From: CAYSGL01 sp964520985
GTDB lineage: Bacteria > Pseudomonadota > Alphaproteobacteria > Micavibrionales > Micavibrionaceae
Length of the DNA stretch: 64,000 nucleotides
Direction of reading: 5' to 3'
NCBI GenBank assembly: GCA_964520985.1
Contig: CAZFPB010000003.1
Location: 1-64,000, forward strand
The translations under genes were made by a program, and so were the position numbers. This document shows, in pieces, positions 37,430 through 46,850 of this stretch. The notes under the pieces were generated by a model. The model had not been told where the DNA came from, did no database searches, and saw only the letters and a list, made by a program, of their open reading frames with translations. Position 1 is the stretch's first letter, and each line of letters begins with the position of its first letter.

Positions 37430-39568
37430 ATGGCCCGCGAATACCCACTAGACCGCTACCGTAACTTCGGCATCATGGCACACATCGATGCTGGTAAAAC
37501 GACGACAACGGAACGCGTTCTGTTCTACACCGGCAAATCGCACAAAATCGGCGAAGTGCACGATGGCGCGGCCACGATGGACTGGATGACTCAAGAGCAA
37601 GAGCGCGGTATCACGATTACATCCGCTGCGACGACGACCTTCTGGAAAGGTGCTGAAAACGGCGTACAAGCGGGCAAAGACATCCGCATGAACATCATCG
37701 ACACACCGGGCCACGTTGACTTCACGATTGAAGTTGAGCGCTCGCTGCGCGTTCTCGATGGCGCTGTCTGCCTTCTGGATGGTAACCAGGGTGTTGAACC
37801 GCAAACGGAAACCGTTTGGCGTCAAGGCGATAAATACAACGTTCCGCGCATTATTTTTGCGAACAAAATGGATAAAATCGGCGCTGACTTCTACATGTGC
37901 GTTGACTCGGTTAAAAAACGCCTCGGCATTGACCCGCTGATCATCGCGCTGCCAATCGGTATTGAGAGCGACTTCATCGGTATTGTCGACCTCATCAACA
38001 TGAAGTCGATCATCTGGAAAGCGGAAACGCTGGGCGCCGCATTTGAAATCGGCGAAATTCCTGCCGACATGCTGGATAAAGCCAAATCCTACCGCGAGCG
38101 TATGATCGAGCAAGCCGTCGAAATGGACGATGTGGCGATGGAAGATTACCTGAACGGTAAAGAGCCAGACATCAAAACGCTGAAAGCCTGTATCCGTAAA
38201 GGCACGATTGCTTTCAAACTGATCCCGATGACGTGCGGTTCGGCCTTCAAGAACAAAGGCGTTCAACCGCTGCTCGATGCGGTTGTTGACTTCCTGCCAT
38301 CCCCGCTGGACAAAGGCGTTGTCAAAGGCACGAAGCCAGGCACGGATGATCCTGACACGCGCGAAATGACAGATGAAGCCCCAATGTCGGGCCTCGCCTT
38401 CAAAATCATGGACGACCCATTCGTTGGTTCGCTGACCTTCTTCCGTATTTACTCCGGTAAACTCGAAGCCGGTTCTTACCTGGTCAACTCGACAAAAGAC
38501 AAAAAAGAACGTATCGGCCGTATGCTGCTGATGCACTCGAACGACCGTCAGGACATCAAAGAAGCCTTCGCTGGTGATATCGTGGCACTTGTTGGTCTGA
38601 AAGACACAACAACGGGCGACACGCTCTGCGATCCTCTGAAGCCAATCGTTCTGGAAAAAATGAACTTCCCAGAGCCGGTTATCGAGATTGCCGTTGAGCC
38701 AAAAACCAAAGCCGACCAAGAGAAAATGGGTATCGCTCTGGGCAAGCTGGTTGCTGAAGATCCTTCTTTCCGCGTTCACACGGATGCCGAAACAGGTCAG
38801 ACCATTCTGAAAGGCATGGGCGAGCTTCACCTCGACATCAAGATCGACATCATGAAGCGCACCTATGGCGTAGAAGCCAACATTGGCGCGCCGCAGGTTG
38901 CTTACCGTGAGACGATCAGCAAAGAAGCCGATATCGACTACACGCACAAGAAACAGTCGGGTGGTTCGGGTCAGTTCGCCCGCGTCATGTTCAAACTGCG
39001 TCCGCTGCCAGCTGATGCAAAAGATGCTAAAGGTGTTCCGGTTGTGGGCGATTACAACTTCCTGAACACGACCGTTGGCGGTTCTGTTCCTAAAGAATAC
39101 ATCCCAGGTTTTGAAAAAGGGATGAAGGGTGCGAAAGACACCGGTATTATCGCGGGCTTCCCTGTGATCAATATCGAGATCGAACTCTATGATGGTAAAT
39201 ACCACGACGTTGACTCGTCTGCTCTCGCGTTCGAGATCGCGGCCCGCGCCGGCTTCAAGGAAGCCATGGCAAAAGCCGGTCCTCAGCTGCTTGAGCCAGT
39301 GATGAAAGTCGAAGTGGTAACACCAGAAGAATATATGGGCGATGTGATCGGCGACTTGAACAGCCGCCGCGGTATGATCCAGGGCATGGAAGATCGCGGT
39401 AACGCGAAAGTTGTCGATGCCATGGTACCACTGGCCAACATGTTCGGTTACATCAACAACCTGCGTGGCCTCTCGAAAGGCCGTGCATCCTACAGCATGG
39501 TGTTCGACCACTATGAAGCCGTTCCGCAGCAAGTGGCTGATGAAGTCAAAGCGAAAATGGCAAGCTAA
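37430..39568 (+). CDS. fusA: Elongation factor G
   Basis: This 712-residue GTPase drives translocation. G1 AHIDAGKTT, switch II DTPGHVDF, G4 NKMDKIG, and domains II-V are complete; length is close to E. coli EF-G (704). It lies 40 bp after rpsG and 32 bp before tuf, the standard str order. Confidence 0.98.
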   Translation: MAREYPLDRYRNFGIMAHIDAGKTTTTERVLFYTGKSHKIGEVHDGAATMDWMTQEQERGITITSAATTTFWKGAENGVQAGKDIRMNIIDTPGHVDFTIEVERSLRVLDGAVCLLDGNQGVEPQTETVWRQGDKYNVPRIIFANKMDKIGADFYMCVDSVKKRLGIDPLIIALPIGIESDFIGIVDLINMKSIIWKAETLGAAFEIGEIPADMLDKAKSYRERMIEQAVEMDDVAMEDYLNGKEPDIKTLKACIRKGTIAFKLIPMTCGSAFKNKGVQPLLDAVVDFLPSPLDKGVVKGTKPGTDDPDTREMTDEAPMSGLAFKIMDDPFVGSLTFFRIYSGKLEAGSYLVNSTKDKKERIGRMLLMHSNDRQDIKEAFAGDIVALVGLKDTTTGDTLCDPLKPIVLEKMNFPEPVIEIAVEPKTKADQEKMGIALGKLVAEDPSFRVHTDAETGQTILKGMGELHLDIKIDIMKRTYGVEANIGAPQVAYRETISKEADIDYTHKKQSGGSGQFARVMFKLRPLPADAKDAKGVPVVGDYNFLNTTVGGSVPKEYIPGFEKGMKGAKDTGIIAGFPVINIEIELYDGKYHDVDSSALAFEIAARAGFKEAMAKAGPQLLEPVMKVEVVTPEEYMGDVIGDLNSRRGMIQGMEDRGNAKVVDAMVPLANMFGYINNLRGLSKGRASYSMVFDHYEAVPQQVADEVKAKMAS

Positions 39569-39600
39569 CAACAATTTATTGAATTTAAAGGAGCATACAA

Positions 39601-40776
39601 ATGGCAAAAGAGAAATTCCAGCGGAACAAGCCGCACTGTAACATCGGCACGATTGGTCACGTTGACCACGGCAAGACGACTTTGACGGCGGCGATCGCGA
39701 TGCGCTTTGGTAAAGGCGAGTCGGTAGACCAGATTGACAAGGCGCCGGAAGAAAAAGCGCGTGGTATCACGATTTCGACCGCGCACGTTGAGTACGAGAC
39801 AGAAAACCGCCACTACGCGCACGTTGACTGCCCAGGCCACGCCGACTACGTGAAGAACATGATCACGGGCGCCGCCCAGATGGATGGCGCGATCCTGGTG
39901 GTGAACGCCGCTGACGGCCCAATGCCACAAACGCGCGAGCACATCCTGCTGGCGCGTCAGGTTGGCGTGCCGTCCTTGGTTGTCTTCATGAACAAGGTTG
40001 ACCAGGTTGACGATCCTGAACTGCTGGAACTGGTTGAAATGGAGATCCGCGAACTGCTGAGCTCGTACGACTTCCCAGGCGACGATATTCCAATCATCAA
40101 AGGTTCGGCTCTGGCCGCCGTTGAGAAACGCGATGATGAGATCGGTATCAAGTCGATCGAAGCGCTGCTGGCTGCCGTGGATGCCTATATCCCGCAACCA
40201 ACCCGCGTTCTGGACAAACCATTCCTGATGCCAGTTGAAGATGTGTTCTCGATTTCCGGCCGTGGTACGGTTGTAACGGGCCGTATCGAGCAAGGCGTCG
40301 TGAAGGTTGGCGAAGAGATCGAGATCGTGGGTATCCGCGACACGCAAAAGACGACCGTTACGGGCGTTGAGATGTTCCGCAAGCTGCTGGATAGCGGCGA
40401 AGCCGGTGACAACGTGGGCGCGCTGCTGCGTGGTACGAAACGTGAAGACGTTGAGCGTGGCCAGGTTCTTTGCAAACCAGGTTCGATCAAGCCACACACG
40501 AAGTTCTCGGCTGAAGCGTACATCCTCTCGAAAGAAGAAGGTGGCCGTCACACGCCATTCTTCAATAAGTACCGTCCACAGTTCTACTTCCGCACGACCG
40601 ATGTGACGGGCGAAGTGAACCTGGGTGATGGCGTTGAGATGATCATGCCTGGCGATAACGCCAACATGGAAGTGACGCTGATCGCTCCGATCGCGATGGA
40701 TGAAGGTCTGCGCTTCGCTATCCGCGAAGGCGGCCGTACCGTCGGCGCCGGTGTCGTAGCTAAAATTATCGCTTAG
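39601..40776 (+). CDS. tuf: Elongation factor Tu (complete copy)
   Basis: This 391-residue GTPase delivers aminoacyl-tRNA. G1 GHVDHGKT, G3 DCPGHADY and G4 NKVD are intact; length is normal (E. coli 394). Codon use is highly biased, as expected for one of the most expressed proteins. Its last 54 bases match the partial tuf at 1-54 without any difference. Here the gene is followed by rpsJ after 27 bp and has no terminator. Confidence 0.98.
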   Translation: MAKEKFQRNKPHCNIGTIGHVDHGKTTLTAAIAMRFGKGESVDQIDKAPEEKARGITISTAHVEYETENRHYAHVDCPGHADYVKNMITGAAQMDGAILVVNAADGPMPQTREHILLARQVGVPSLVVFMNKVDQVDDPELLELVEMEIRELLSSYDFPGDDIPIIKGSALAAVEKRDDEIGIKSIEALLAAVDAYIPQPTRVLDKPFLMPVEDVFSISGRGTVVTGRIEQGVVKVGEEIEIVGIRDTQKTTVTGVEMFRKLLDSGEAGDNVGALLRGTKREDVERGQVLCKPGSIKPHTKFSAEAYILSKEEGGRHTPFFNKYRPQFYFRTTDVTGEVNLGDGVEMIMPGDNANMEVTLIAPIAMDEGLRFAIREGGRTVGAGVVAKIIA

Positions 40777-40803
40777 TAAGAAAGAATAAAGGGAAACCGA
40801 AAA

Positions 40804-41127
40804 ATGGACGCACAAACAATTCGTATCCGCCTGCGGGCTTTCGATCACCGTGTACTGGACCAGTCCACGCACGAGATCGTCAATACGGCAAAACGTACCG
40901 GTGCCAGCGTTCGCGGCCCGGTTCCCCTGCCAACCCGCGTGAAGAAATTCTCGGTTATCCGTTCCCCGCACATCGACAAGAAGTCGCAGGAACAATTCGA
41001 GATGCGCAAGCACAACCGCGTACTGGATATCGTAGACCCAACCCCGCAAACGGTAGACGCGCTGATGAAGCTCGACCTCGCCGCCGGTGTTGATGTTGAA
41101 ATTAAAATTGGCCAAGTGGCCGCCTAG
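40804..41127 (+). CDS. rpsJ: Ribosomal protein S10
   Basis: A 107-residue protein of the 30S head and partner of NusB in antitermination. The start QTIRIRLRAFDHRVLDQS and the RSPHIDKKSQEQFEMRKH loop are canonical. It marks the S10 part of the superoperon; no separate promoter is seen between tuf and rpsJ. Confidence 0.98.
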   Translation: MDAQTIRIRLRAFDHRVLDQSTHEIVNTAKRTGASVRGPVPLPTRVKKFSVIRSPHIDKKSQEQFEMRKHNRVLDIVDPTPQTVDALMKLDLAAGVDVEIKIGQVAA

Positions 41128-41152
41128 TTGGATTTGAAGAAGGAGTAAGGTC

Positions 41153-41902
41153 ATGCGTACTGGCGTGATTGCACAGAAAAAAGGGATGACACGGATTTAT
41201 ACCGAAGCGGGCAGCCAGCTGCCAGTCACGGTATTGAAGATCGACAACTGTCAGGTCACCGCACAGCGCACCGAAGACAAGCATGGCTACACAGCCGTTC
41301 AGCTTGGCGCCGGTAATGCGAAAGTCAGCCGCGTCTCGAAAGCGATGCGTGGTGTGTTCGCGGCTGCCAAAGTTGAACCGAAACAAAAAACGATCGAATT
41401 CCGCGTGAGCGAAGAGAACATGCTGGATGTCGGCGCTGAGCTGTCCGCTGAGCACTTCGTTGTCGGCCAGTTCGTCGATGTCGTCGGTATCTCGATCGGT
41501 AAAGGGTTCGCCGGTTCGATGAAACGCTGGAACTTCCGCGGTCACCGCGCGTCGCACGGTAACTCGGTTACCCACCGTTCGCACGGTTCGACCGGTCAAC
41601 GTCAAGATCCGGGCCGCGTTTTCAAAAACAAGAAAATGGCTGGTCACATGGGCGCAACCCAGATCACCACGCAAAGCCTGGAAGTTGTCGGCATTGATGT
41701 CGAAGACAACCTGGTTATCGTGAAAGGTGCTGTCCCAGGTTCGGACAATGGCTGGATCCTGATTTCGGATGCCCTGAAGAAGAAGCTGCCGGACACTGTG
41801 CCGAAGCCAGCCGGTCTGAAACAATCGGCGAATGCCAACAAAAATGCAAAAACGGAAGAAGCACCTGCTGCTGAAGCCGCTGCAGAAGAGCAAGGTGAAT
41901 AA
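41153..41902 (+). CDS. rplC: Ribosomal protein L3 with C-terminal extension
   Basis: A 249-residue protein that reaches the peptidyl-transferase centre; E. coli L3 has 209. The core (MRTGVIAQKKGMTRIYTEAG, HRASHGNSVTHRSHGSTGQRQDPGRVF split by the usual loop) is normal. The last 35 or so residues are Ala/Glu/Lys-rich and look disordered. rplD follows 2 bp later. Confidence 0.98.
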   Translation: MRTGVIAQKKGMTRIYTEAGSQLPVTVLKIDNCQVTAQRTEDKHGYTAVQLGAGNAKVSRVSKAMRGVFAAAKVEPKQKTIEFRVSEENMLDVGAELSAEHFVVGQFVDVVGISIGKGFAGSMKRWNFRGHRASHGNSVTHRSHGSTGQRQDPGRVFKNKKMAGHMGATQITTQSLEVVGIDVEDNLVIVKGAVPGSDNGWILISDALKKKLPDTVPKPAGLKQSANANKNAKTEEAPAAEAAAEEQGE

Positions 41903-41904
41903 TC

Positions 41905-42528
41905 ATGAAACTGACCATGAAAACACTGGATAACAAAGACGCTGGCGAGATCACTCTCGACAAAGAAGTGTTCGGCGTTGAAATCCGCGGAGATATTATT
42001 CAGCGTATGGTTCACTACCAGCTGAACAAGCGTCGCGCCGGTACGCACCAGACCCAGAGCCGTGGCGATGTATCGCGCACCGGTAAAAAGCCTTTCAAAC
42101 AAAAAGGCACTGGTTCGGCTCGTGTTGGTTCGCTTACCCGTACGATCGACCGCGGCGGCGCTCCTGCGCACGGCCCGGTTTCCCGCAGCCACGCAACGGA
42201 CCTGCCGAAACGCATCCGCCGCGCCGCGATGCGCGCTGTCCTGTCGGCTAAGGCCGCTTCGGGTAAGCTGATCATCGTTGACACGCTGTCGGCCAAAGAA
42301 CACAAGACATCGGTTGTTGCCAAGCAACTTGCCGTGTTCGGTTTTAATTCCGCCGTTATTGTTGGCGGCAAAGAGATCGACACGAACTTCGCGCTGGCAA
42401 CCCGCAACTTGCCACGTATCGATGTTCTGCCAACGCAGGGTGCGAACGTGTATGACATTCTGCGCCGCGATGTACTGGTGCTGAGCAAAGAAGCCGTCGA
42501 TGCACTGACGGAAACCTACAAAGGATAA
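41905..42528 (+). CDS. rplD: Ribosomal protein L4
   Basis: A 207-residue exit-tunnel protein that in E. coli also represses the S10 operon. The basic loop with HQTQSRGDVSRTGKKPFKQKGTGSARVGS reaches the tunnel and carries the site where macrolide resistance arises (KPFKQKGTG, unaltered). Lies 2 bp after rplC and 5 bp before rplW. Confidence 0.97.
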   Translation: MKLTMKTLDNKDAGEITLDKEVFGVEIRGDIIQRMVHYQLNKRRAGTHQTQSRGDVSRTGKKPFKQKGTGSARVGSLTRTIDRGGAPAHGPVSRSHATDLPKRIRRAAMRAVLSAKAASGKLIIVDTLSAKEHKTSVVAKQLAVFGFNSAVIVGGKEIDTNFALATRNLPRIDVLPTQGANVYDILRRDVLVLSKEAVDALTETYKG

Positions 42529-42533
42529 TTGTT

Positions 42534-42857
42534 ATGGCCGCGAAAAAGAAAACAGAAACGAAAAAAGTCGCCGAGTGGATGTATGAAATCATCCGCAAGC
42601 CAGTGATGACCGAAAAGGCCGTCAATGGTTCGCAAAATGGCCAGATGACGTTCAAGGTCTCGATCGATGCAACGAAACCTCAAATCAAAGAAGCGATCGA
42701 AGCTTTATTTGATGTCAAGGTGACGGGCGTCAATACGCTGATCCAAAAAGGCAAAACCAAGCGTTTCAAAGGCCTGAAAGCCTTCCGCTCGGATGAGAAA
42801 AAAGCAATCGTTACGCTGAAAGATGGCCAGACAATTGATGTCGCCACAGGCGCGTAA
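42534..42857 (+). CDS. rplW: Ribosomal protein L23
   Basis: A 107-residue exit-site protein that binds trigger factor and SRP. The pattern IIRKPVMTEKAV at the start, then FKVSIDATKPQIKEAIEALFDVKV and the basic loop GKTKRFKG is canonical. The N-terminus is slightly longer and rich in lysine. Confidence 0.97.
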   Translation: MAAKKKTETKKVAEWMYEIIRKPVMTEKAVNGSQNGQMTFKVSIDATKPQIKEAIEALFDVKVTGVNTLIQKGKTKRFKGLKAFRSDEKKAIVTLKDGQTIDVATGA

Positions 42858-42897
42858 GGGTATAAGAGAATTTATTAGCTAGATCGGGAATAAAACG

Positions 42898-43725
42898 ATG
42901 GCACTGAAAAAATACAGACCGATGACTCCGGGGACACGCCAGCTGGTACTGGTGGACCGTAGCGACCTGCACAAAGGCGCGCCGGAAAAGAATCTGACCG
43001 AAGGTAAAAAGAAAACCGGCGGCCGTAACAATCTGGGTCGCGTAACGGCCTGGTGCCGTGGCGGTGGTCACAAGCAGCGCTACCGTATTATCGACTGGAA
43101 GCGTAAGAAATTCGATGTCGAAGGCACGGTCGAGCGTCTGGAATATGACCCGAACCGCACCGCGTTCATCGCGCTGATCGAATACACCGATGGCGAGAAG
43201 GCTTACATCGTTGCGCCGCAACGTTTGAAAGCCGGCGACAAAATCGTAGCGGGCGACAAGGCCGACATTAAACCAGGTAACGCGATGCCTCTGCGCGCAA
43301 TGCCGGTCGGTACGATCATCCACAACATTGAAATGAAGCCAGGCAAAGGCGCACAGATGTGCCGCTCCGCCGGTACCTACGGCCAACTGGTTGGTCGTGA
43401 CCAAGGCTATGCTCAGATCAAACTGGCTTCGGGCGAACTGCGCGTTGTTCCACAAGACTGCATGGCGACTGTTGGCGCGGTATCGAACCCTGACCACATG
43501 AACCAAAGCCTGGGTAAAGCTGGCCGTAACCGCTGGAAGGGCCGTCGCCCATCCGTCCGCGGTGTGGTTATGAACCCGGTTGATCACCCACACGGAGGCG
43601 GTGAAGGCCGTACATCCGGCGGTCGTAACCCAGTTACGCCATGGGGTAAGCCAACCAAGGGCTACAAGACACGTAAAAACAAGACGACTGATAAATTCAT
43701 TATCCGTCGCCGCAAGAAGAAATAA
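42898..43725 (+). CDS. rplB: Ribosomal protein L2
   Basis: A 275-residue protein that joins the subunits near the peptidyl-transferase centre. The C-terminal part with MNPVDHPHGGGEGRTSGG carries the conserved His important for activity. Length and ends are normal. rpsS follows after 18 bp. Confidence 0.98.
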   Translation: MALKKYRPMTPGTRQLVLVDRSDLHKGAPEKNLTEGKKKTGGRNNLGRVTAWCRGGGHKQRYRIIDWKRKKFDVEGTVERLEYDPNRTAFIALIEYTDGEKAYIVAPQRLKAGDKIVAGDKADIKPGNAMPLRAMPVGTIIHNIEMKPGKGAQMCRSAGTYGQLVGRDQGYAQIKLASGELRVVPQDCMATVGAVSNPDHMNQSLGKAGRNRWKGRRPSVRGVVMNPVDHPHGGGEGRTSGGRNPVTPWGKPTKGYKTRKNKTTDKFIIRRRKKK

Positions 43726-43743
43726 TTTAAGGAGCTATAGAGA

Positions 43744-44025
43744 ATGGCACGTTCAGTTTGGAAAGGTCCGTTTGTTGATCGTCACGTTTTGAAAAAAACG
43801 GAAGATTACCGCGCAGGCAAAGTAAAAGGCGTCATCAAAACGTGGTCGCGCCGCTCCACCATCCTGCCGCAGATGATGGGCATCACCTATGGTGTTCATA
43901 ACGGCAACAAGTTCATCCCGGTTCTGGTAACAGATCAGATGATCGGTCACAAATTCGGCGAATTTTCACCGACCCGTACCTTCAAAGGTCACGGCGGCGT
44001 GGACAAAAAAGCCGCGAAGAAATAA
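43744..44025 (+). CDS. rpsS: Ribosomal protein S19
   Basis: A 93-residue protein of the 30S head, starting MARSVWKGPFVD and containing TWSRRSTILPQMMG and HKFGEFSPTRTFKGH. Canonical length and sequence. AAGGAG lies before the start. Confidence 0.98.
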   Translation: MARSVWKGPFVDRHVLKKTEDYRAGKVKGVIKTWSRRSTILPQMMGITYGVHNGNKFIPVLVTDQMIGHKFGEFSPTRTFKGHGGVDKKAAKK

Positions 44026-44044
44026 TTAGGTAGAGGCACAGATT

Positions 44045-44548
44045 ATGGGACAACAAAAACAGGAAAGACGCCAGGCGCCGAACGAAGCAAAAGCTTCGAT
44101 CAAGTACCTGCGCACGAGCGGTCAGAAGCTCAATCTCGTTGCGGCGACTATTCGCGGCAAGGATGCGGGCAAAGCCCTGATCGACCTGCAATTTAATAAC
44201 CGCCGCATCGCTCAGGATGTGTTGAAAGTCCTGCAATCGGCTGTTGCCAATGCGGAAAACAACCACGGCCTGGATGTTGACAAACTCTATGTTGCCGAAG
44301 CCTTCGTGGGCAAAGCCATCGTGATGAAGCGTTTCGCGACCCAAGCCCGCGGCCGCTCCAGCAGAATTCTGAAGCCTTTCTCGCGCCTGACTGTTATTGT
44401 CCGCGAGCGCGATTCGGAAGCGAAAGCCAAACCAGCCAAGGCAAAAGCCGCTCCGAAAGCTGCACCAAAAGCTGATGCTGCCCCGAAAGCAGCCGCAAAA
44501 AAGACACCGGCAAAAAAACCTGCCGCTAAAAAAGAAGTGAAGGAATAA
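44045..44548 (+). CDS. rplV: Ribosomal protein L22 with Ala/Lys/Pro tail
   Basis: A 167-residue exit-tunnel protein; the E. coli protein has 110 residues. The core (ASIKYLRTSGQKLNLVAATIRGK, then GRSSRILKPFSRLTVIV) is complete by about residue 122. The last 40-45 residues are repeats of AKPAK, APKA and AKK motifs without likely structure and with strong positive charge. They probably bind rRNA outside the tunnel. Confidence 0.97.
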   Translation: MGQQKQERRQAPNEAKASIKYLRTSGQKLNLVAATIRGKDAGKALIDLQFNNRRIAQDVLKVLQSAVANAENNHGLDVDKLYVAEAFVGKAIVMKRFATQARGRSSRILKPFSRLTVIVRERDSEAKAKPAKAKAAPKAAPKADAAPKAAAKKTPAKKPAAKKEVKE

Positions 44549-44551
44549 ACC

Positions 44552-45253
44552 ATGGGTCAGAAAGTTAATCCGATCGGTCTGCGCGTTGGTATCAACCGTA
44601 CCTGGGACTCGCGCTGGTTTGACGACCGCAAATATGCGGACAAACTGGTGCAGGATCTGGAGCTGCGCAAATACATTGTGCGCACGCTGAAAGCCGCCGG
44701 TATTTCGAAAGTCATCATCGAGCGCGCCGCGAAAAACACCCGCGTAACGGTTTACACCGCCCGCCCAGGTGTGATCATCGGCAAAAAAGGCGCCGACATC
44801 GAGAAACTGCGCCGCGACCTGTCGCAACGCGCCGGCAGCGACGTTTCGCTGAATATTGTTGAAATCCGCAAGCCGGAAATGGATGCGCAGCTGGTCTCTG
44901 AAGGCGTTTGCCAACAGCTCGAGCGTCGCGTGTCGTTCCGTCGTGCCATGAAGCGCGCTGTTCAAAGCACACTGCGCATGGGCGCCGGCGGTATCCGTAT
45001 CAACGTAGCCGGCCGCCTCGGCGGTACCGACATCGCGCGTACCGAATGGTACCGCGAAGGCCGCGTGCCATTGCACACCCTGCGTGCCGACATGGATTAT
45101 GGTTTCTCCGAAGCCCTGACGACATTCGGTATCATTGGCGTGAAAGTCTGGATCTACAAAGGCGACGTTATGGCGCACGATCCTTCTTCGCGCGACAAAC
45201 GCATGGCAGACGCAGCTGGTGGTCCAAGCCACGGCGGTCAACGCAACCAGTAA
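44552..45253 (+). CDS. rpsC: Ribosomal protein S3
   Basis: A 233-residue protein of the mRNA entry site. It contains the KH domain (VIIGKKGADIEKLRRDL), RVSFRRAMKRAVQ and the GRLGGTDIARTEWYREGRVPLHTLRADMDYG segment in parts. A gap of 222 bp before rplP is unusual, since these genes are normally adjacent. Confidence 0.98.
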   Translation: MGQKVNPIGLRVGINRTWDSRWFDDRKYADKLVQDLELRKYIVRTLKAAGISKVIIERAAKNTRVTVYTARPGVIIGKKGADIEKLRRDLSQRAGSDVSLNIVEIRKPEMDAQLVSEGVCQQLERRVSFRRAMKRAVQSTLRMGAGGIRINVAGRLGGTDIARTEWYREGRVPLHTLRADMDYGFSEALTTFGIIGVKVWIYKGDVMAHDPSSRDKRMADAAGGPSHGGQRNQ

Positions 45254-45475
45254 TTATTAGCCAAGCGGCTGATTCATAAAGAGTTTTTATGATCCGGGCC
45301 GTTTGCTAAAAATCTGAATACCCGATGAAAAAACTGCTGGTATTCGTGAAATTTAAAGTTTATAGTCCGCGCCATATTACCAGCGTGACTGCTGTAGACA
45401 TCATATAGGAACTGGAACCCAGAGGGTTTTAAGTCTATGTGACAATTTTTTTTGTGAAAAACGGAAAGTATCGCA
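45254..45475 (+). promoter_or_regulatory. Unusual rpsC-rplP spacer with hairpin and possible promoter
   Basis: GAATACC (45316-45322) pairs with GGTATTC (45339-45345). TATAGT (45361-45366) follows with a poor -35 box about 18 bp upstream. Near 45418-45432 a small ACCC/GGGT stem is followed by TTTT. A 27-codon frame from 45325 has no ribosome site. Together this looks like an internal control region that splits the superoperon. Confidence 0.5.
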
Positions 45476-45889
45476 ATGCTGCAACCGAAGAAGACAAAAT
45501 TCAGAAAAGCCCACAAGGGCCGCATCCATGGCAATGCCAAGGGTGGCAGCTCGCTGGCCTACGGTGCCTTTGGCCTGAAAGCCATGGCGCCGGACCGTAT
45601 TACGGCCCGCCAGATCGAAGCCGCCCGCCGCGTTATCGCCCGTCACGTAAAGCGTCAGGGTAAAGTCTGGATCCGTATTTTCCCAGATGTTCCAGTCTCT
45701 AAAAAGCCTCTCGAAGTCCGCATGGGTTCGGGTAAAGGTTCGCCGGAATTCTGGGTTGCTCGCGTTAAACCGGGCCGCATTATGTTTGAACTCGATGGCG
45801 TGCCGCGCGAGCTGGCACAAGAAGCTTTCGAGCTGGCCGCTGCAAAGCTGCCGATCGCAACCAAATTTGTCGCCCGTATCGGCGAATAA
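45476..45889 (+). CDS. rplP: Ribosomal protein L16
   Basis: A 137-residue protein near the A site. LQPKKTKFRKAHKGR at the start, FGLKAMAPDRITARQIEAAR and the KVWIRIFPD strand are canonical. GGAAAG lies 9 bases before the ATG. rpmC follows after 12 bp. Confidence 0.98.
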   Translation: MLQPKKTKFRKAHKGRIHGNAKGGSSLAYGAFGLKAMAPDRITARQIEAARRVIARHVKRQGKVWIRIFPDVPVSKKPLEVRMGSGKGSPEFWVARVKPGRIMFELDGVPRELAQEAFELAAAKLPIATKFVARIGE

Positions 45890-45901
45890 GGAGTAAGGGC
45901 T

Positions 45902-46096
45902 ATGAAAGCTGAAGATATTAAAGGCAAAACGTTCGACGAACTGAAAGCAATGCTGATGGATCTGCGCAAAGAGCAGTTCGAAATGCGCTTCCAGGCAGTG
46001 AGCGGCCAATTGGAAAAAACTCACACCGTGCGTCTTGTTCGCCGTAACATCGCCCGTGTGAAGACTTTCATGACTCACAGCAAAAAAGCCGCATAA
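45902..46096 (+). CDS. rpmC: Ribosomal protein L29
   Basis: A 64-residue two-helix protein at the tunnel exit. Canonical segments are GKTFDELKAMLMDLRKEQFEMRFQ and VRRNIARVKT. AAGGAG lies upstream. Flanked by rplP and rpsQ in the normal order. Confidence 0.97.
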   Translation: MKAEDIKGKTFDELKAMLMDLRKEQFEMRFQAVSGQLEKTHTVRLVRRNIARVKTFMTHSKKAA

Positions 46097-46115
46097 GGTT
46101 TAGGAGAGCAAGAAG

Positions 46116-46451
46116 ATGCCACGCAGAATTCTCGAAGGTGTAGTTGTTAGCGACAAGATGGACAAGACAGCCACCGTGCTGGTCGAGCGCCGTTACATGC
46201 ACCCGATCTACAAAAAATACCTGAAACGCACGGATAAATATGCCGCGCATGATGAAAACAATGTCTGCCTGCCAGGCGACCGTGTTCAGATCATCGAGTG
46301 CGCACCTATTTCCAAGCGTAAGCGCTGGACACTGCACACAGGCGGTACAGGCGAAGCAAAAGTTATCGAGCAGCGCGCTGCCCGTAAGGCAACCGAGAAA
46401 AAATCGACTGCCACGAAAAAAACAGCCGCCAAAAAAGCGACTAAGAAGTAA
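46116..46451 (+). CDS. rpsQ: Ribosomal protein S17 with Lys/Thr/Ala tail
   Basis: A 111-residue early-assembly protein of the 30S subunit; E. coli S17 has 84. The OB-fold core (MPRRILEGVVVSDKMDKTATVLVERRYMHPIYKKY in parts) is normal. The last 30 residues are repeats of ATKK and AAKK type, similar in composition to the tails of L22 and L17 in this window. Confidence 0.97.
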   Translation: MPRRILEGVVVSDKMDKTATVLVERRYMHPIYKKYLKRTDKYAAHDENNVCLPGDRVQIIECAPISKRKRWTLHTGGTGEAKVIEQRAARKATEKKSTATKKTAAKKATKK

Positions 46452-46481
46452 TTAGGTTTAAGGGAAAAAGAGGCTGAAGCC

Positions 46482-46850
46482 ATGATCCAAATGCAATCAA
46501 ATATGGATGTTGCTGATAACTCAGGCGCCCGTCGCGTCGAGTGCATCAAAGTGCTGGGTGGTTCGCACCGCCGCACGGCGAATATCGGCGATGTCGTTGT
46601 TGTCTCGGTAAAAGACGCTATTCCACGCGGCCGTGTGAAAAAAGGTGATGTGCGTAAAGCCGTTATCGTTCGCTCGCGTCACGGTCTGAAACGTCACAAT
46701 GGCGAGAAAATCAGCTTCGATACGAACGCCTGCGTTCTGATCGGTAACAATGGTGAGCCGATCGGTACCCGTATCTTCGGACCAGTAACCCGCGAACTGC
46801 GTGGTAAAGGCTACATCAAGATCATTTCGCTCGCTGGAGAGGTGCTCTAA
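46482..46850 (+). CDS. rplN: Ribosomal protein L14
   Basis: A 122-residue protein at the subunit interface, with the pattern MIQMQSNMDVADNSGARRVECIKVLGG and the C-terminal GPVTRELR...KIISLAGEVL. Normal length. Its stop codon overlaps the start of rplX by one base. Confidence 0.98.
   Translation: MIQMQSNMDVADNSGARRVECIKVLGGSHRRTANIGDVVVVSVKDAIPRGRVKKGDVRKAVIVRSRHGLKRHNGEKISFDTNACVLIGNNGEPIGTRIFGPVTRELRGKGYIKIISLAGEVL

Noticed and set aside
45325..45408. 27-codon frame in the rpsC-rplP gap
   Set aside because: No ribosome site and the start lies within the loop of the hairpin; a leader peptide is possible but not supported by codon runs.
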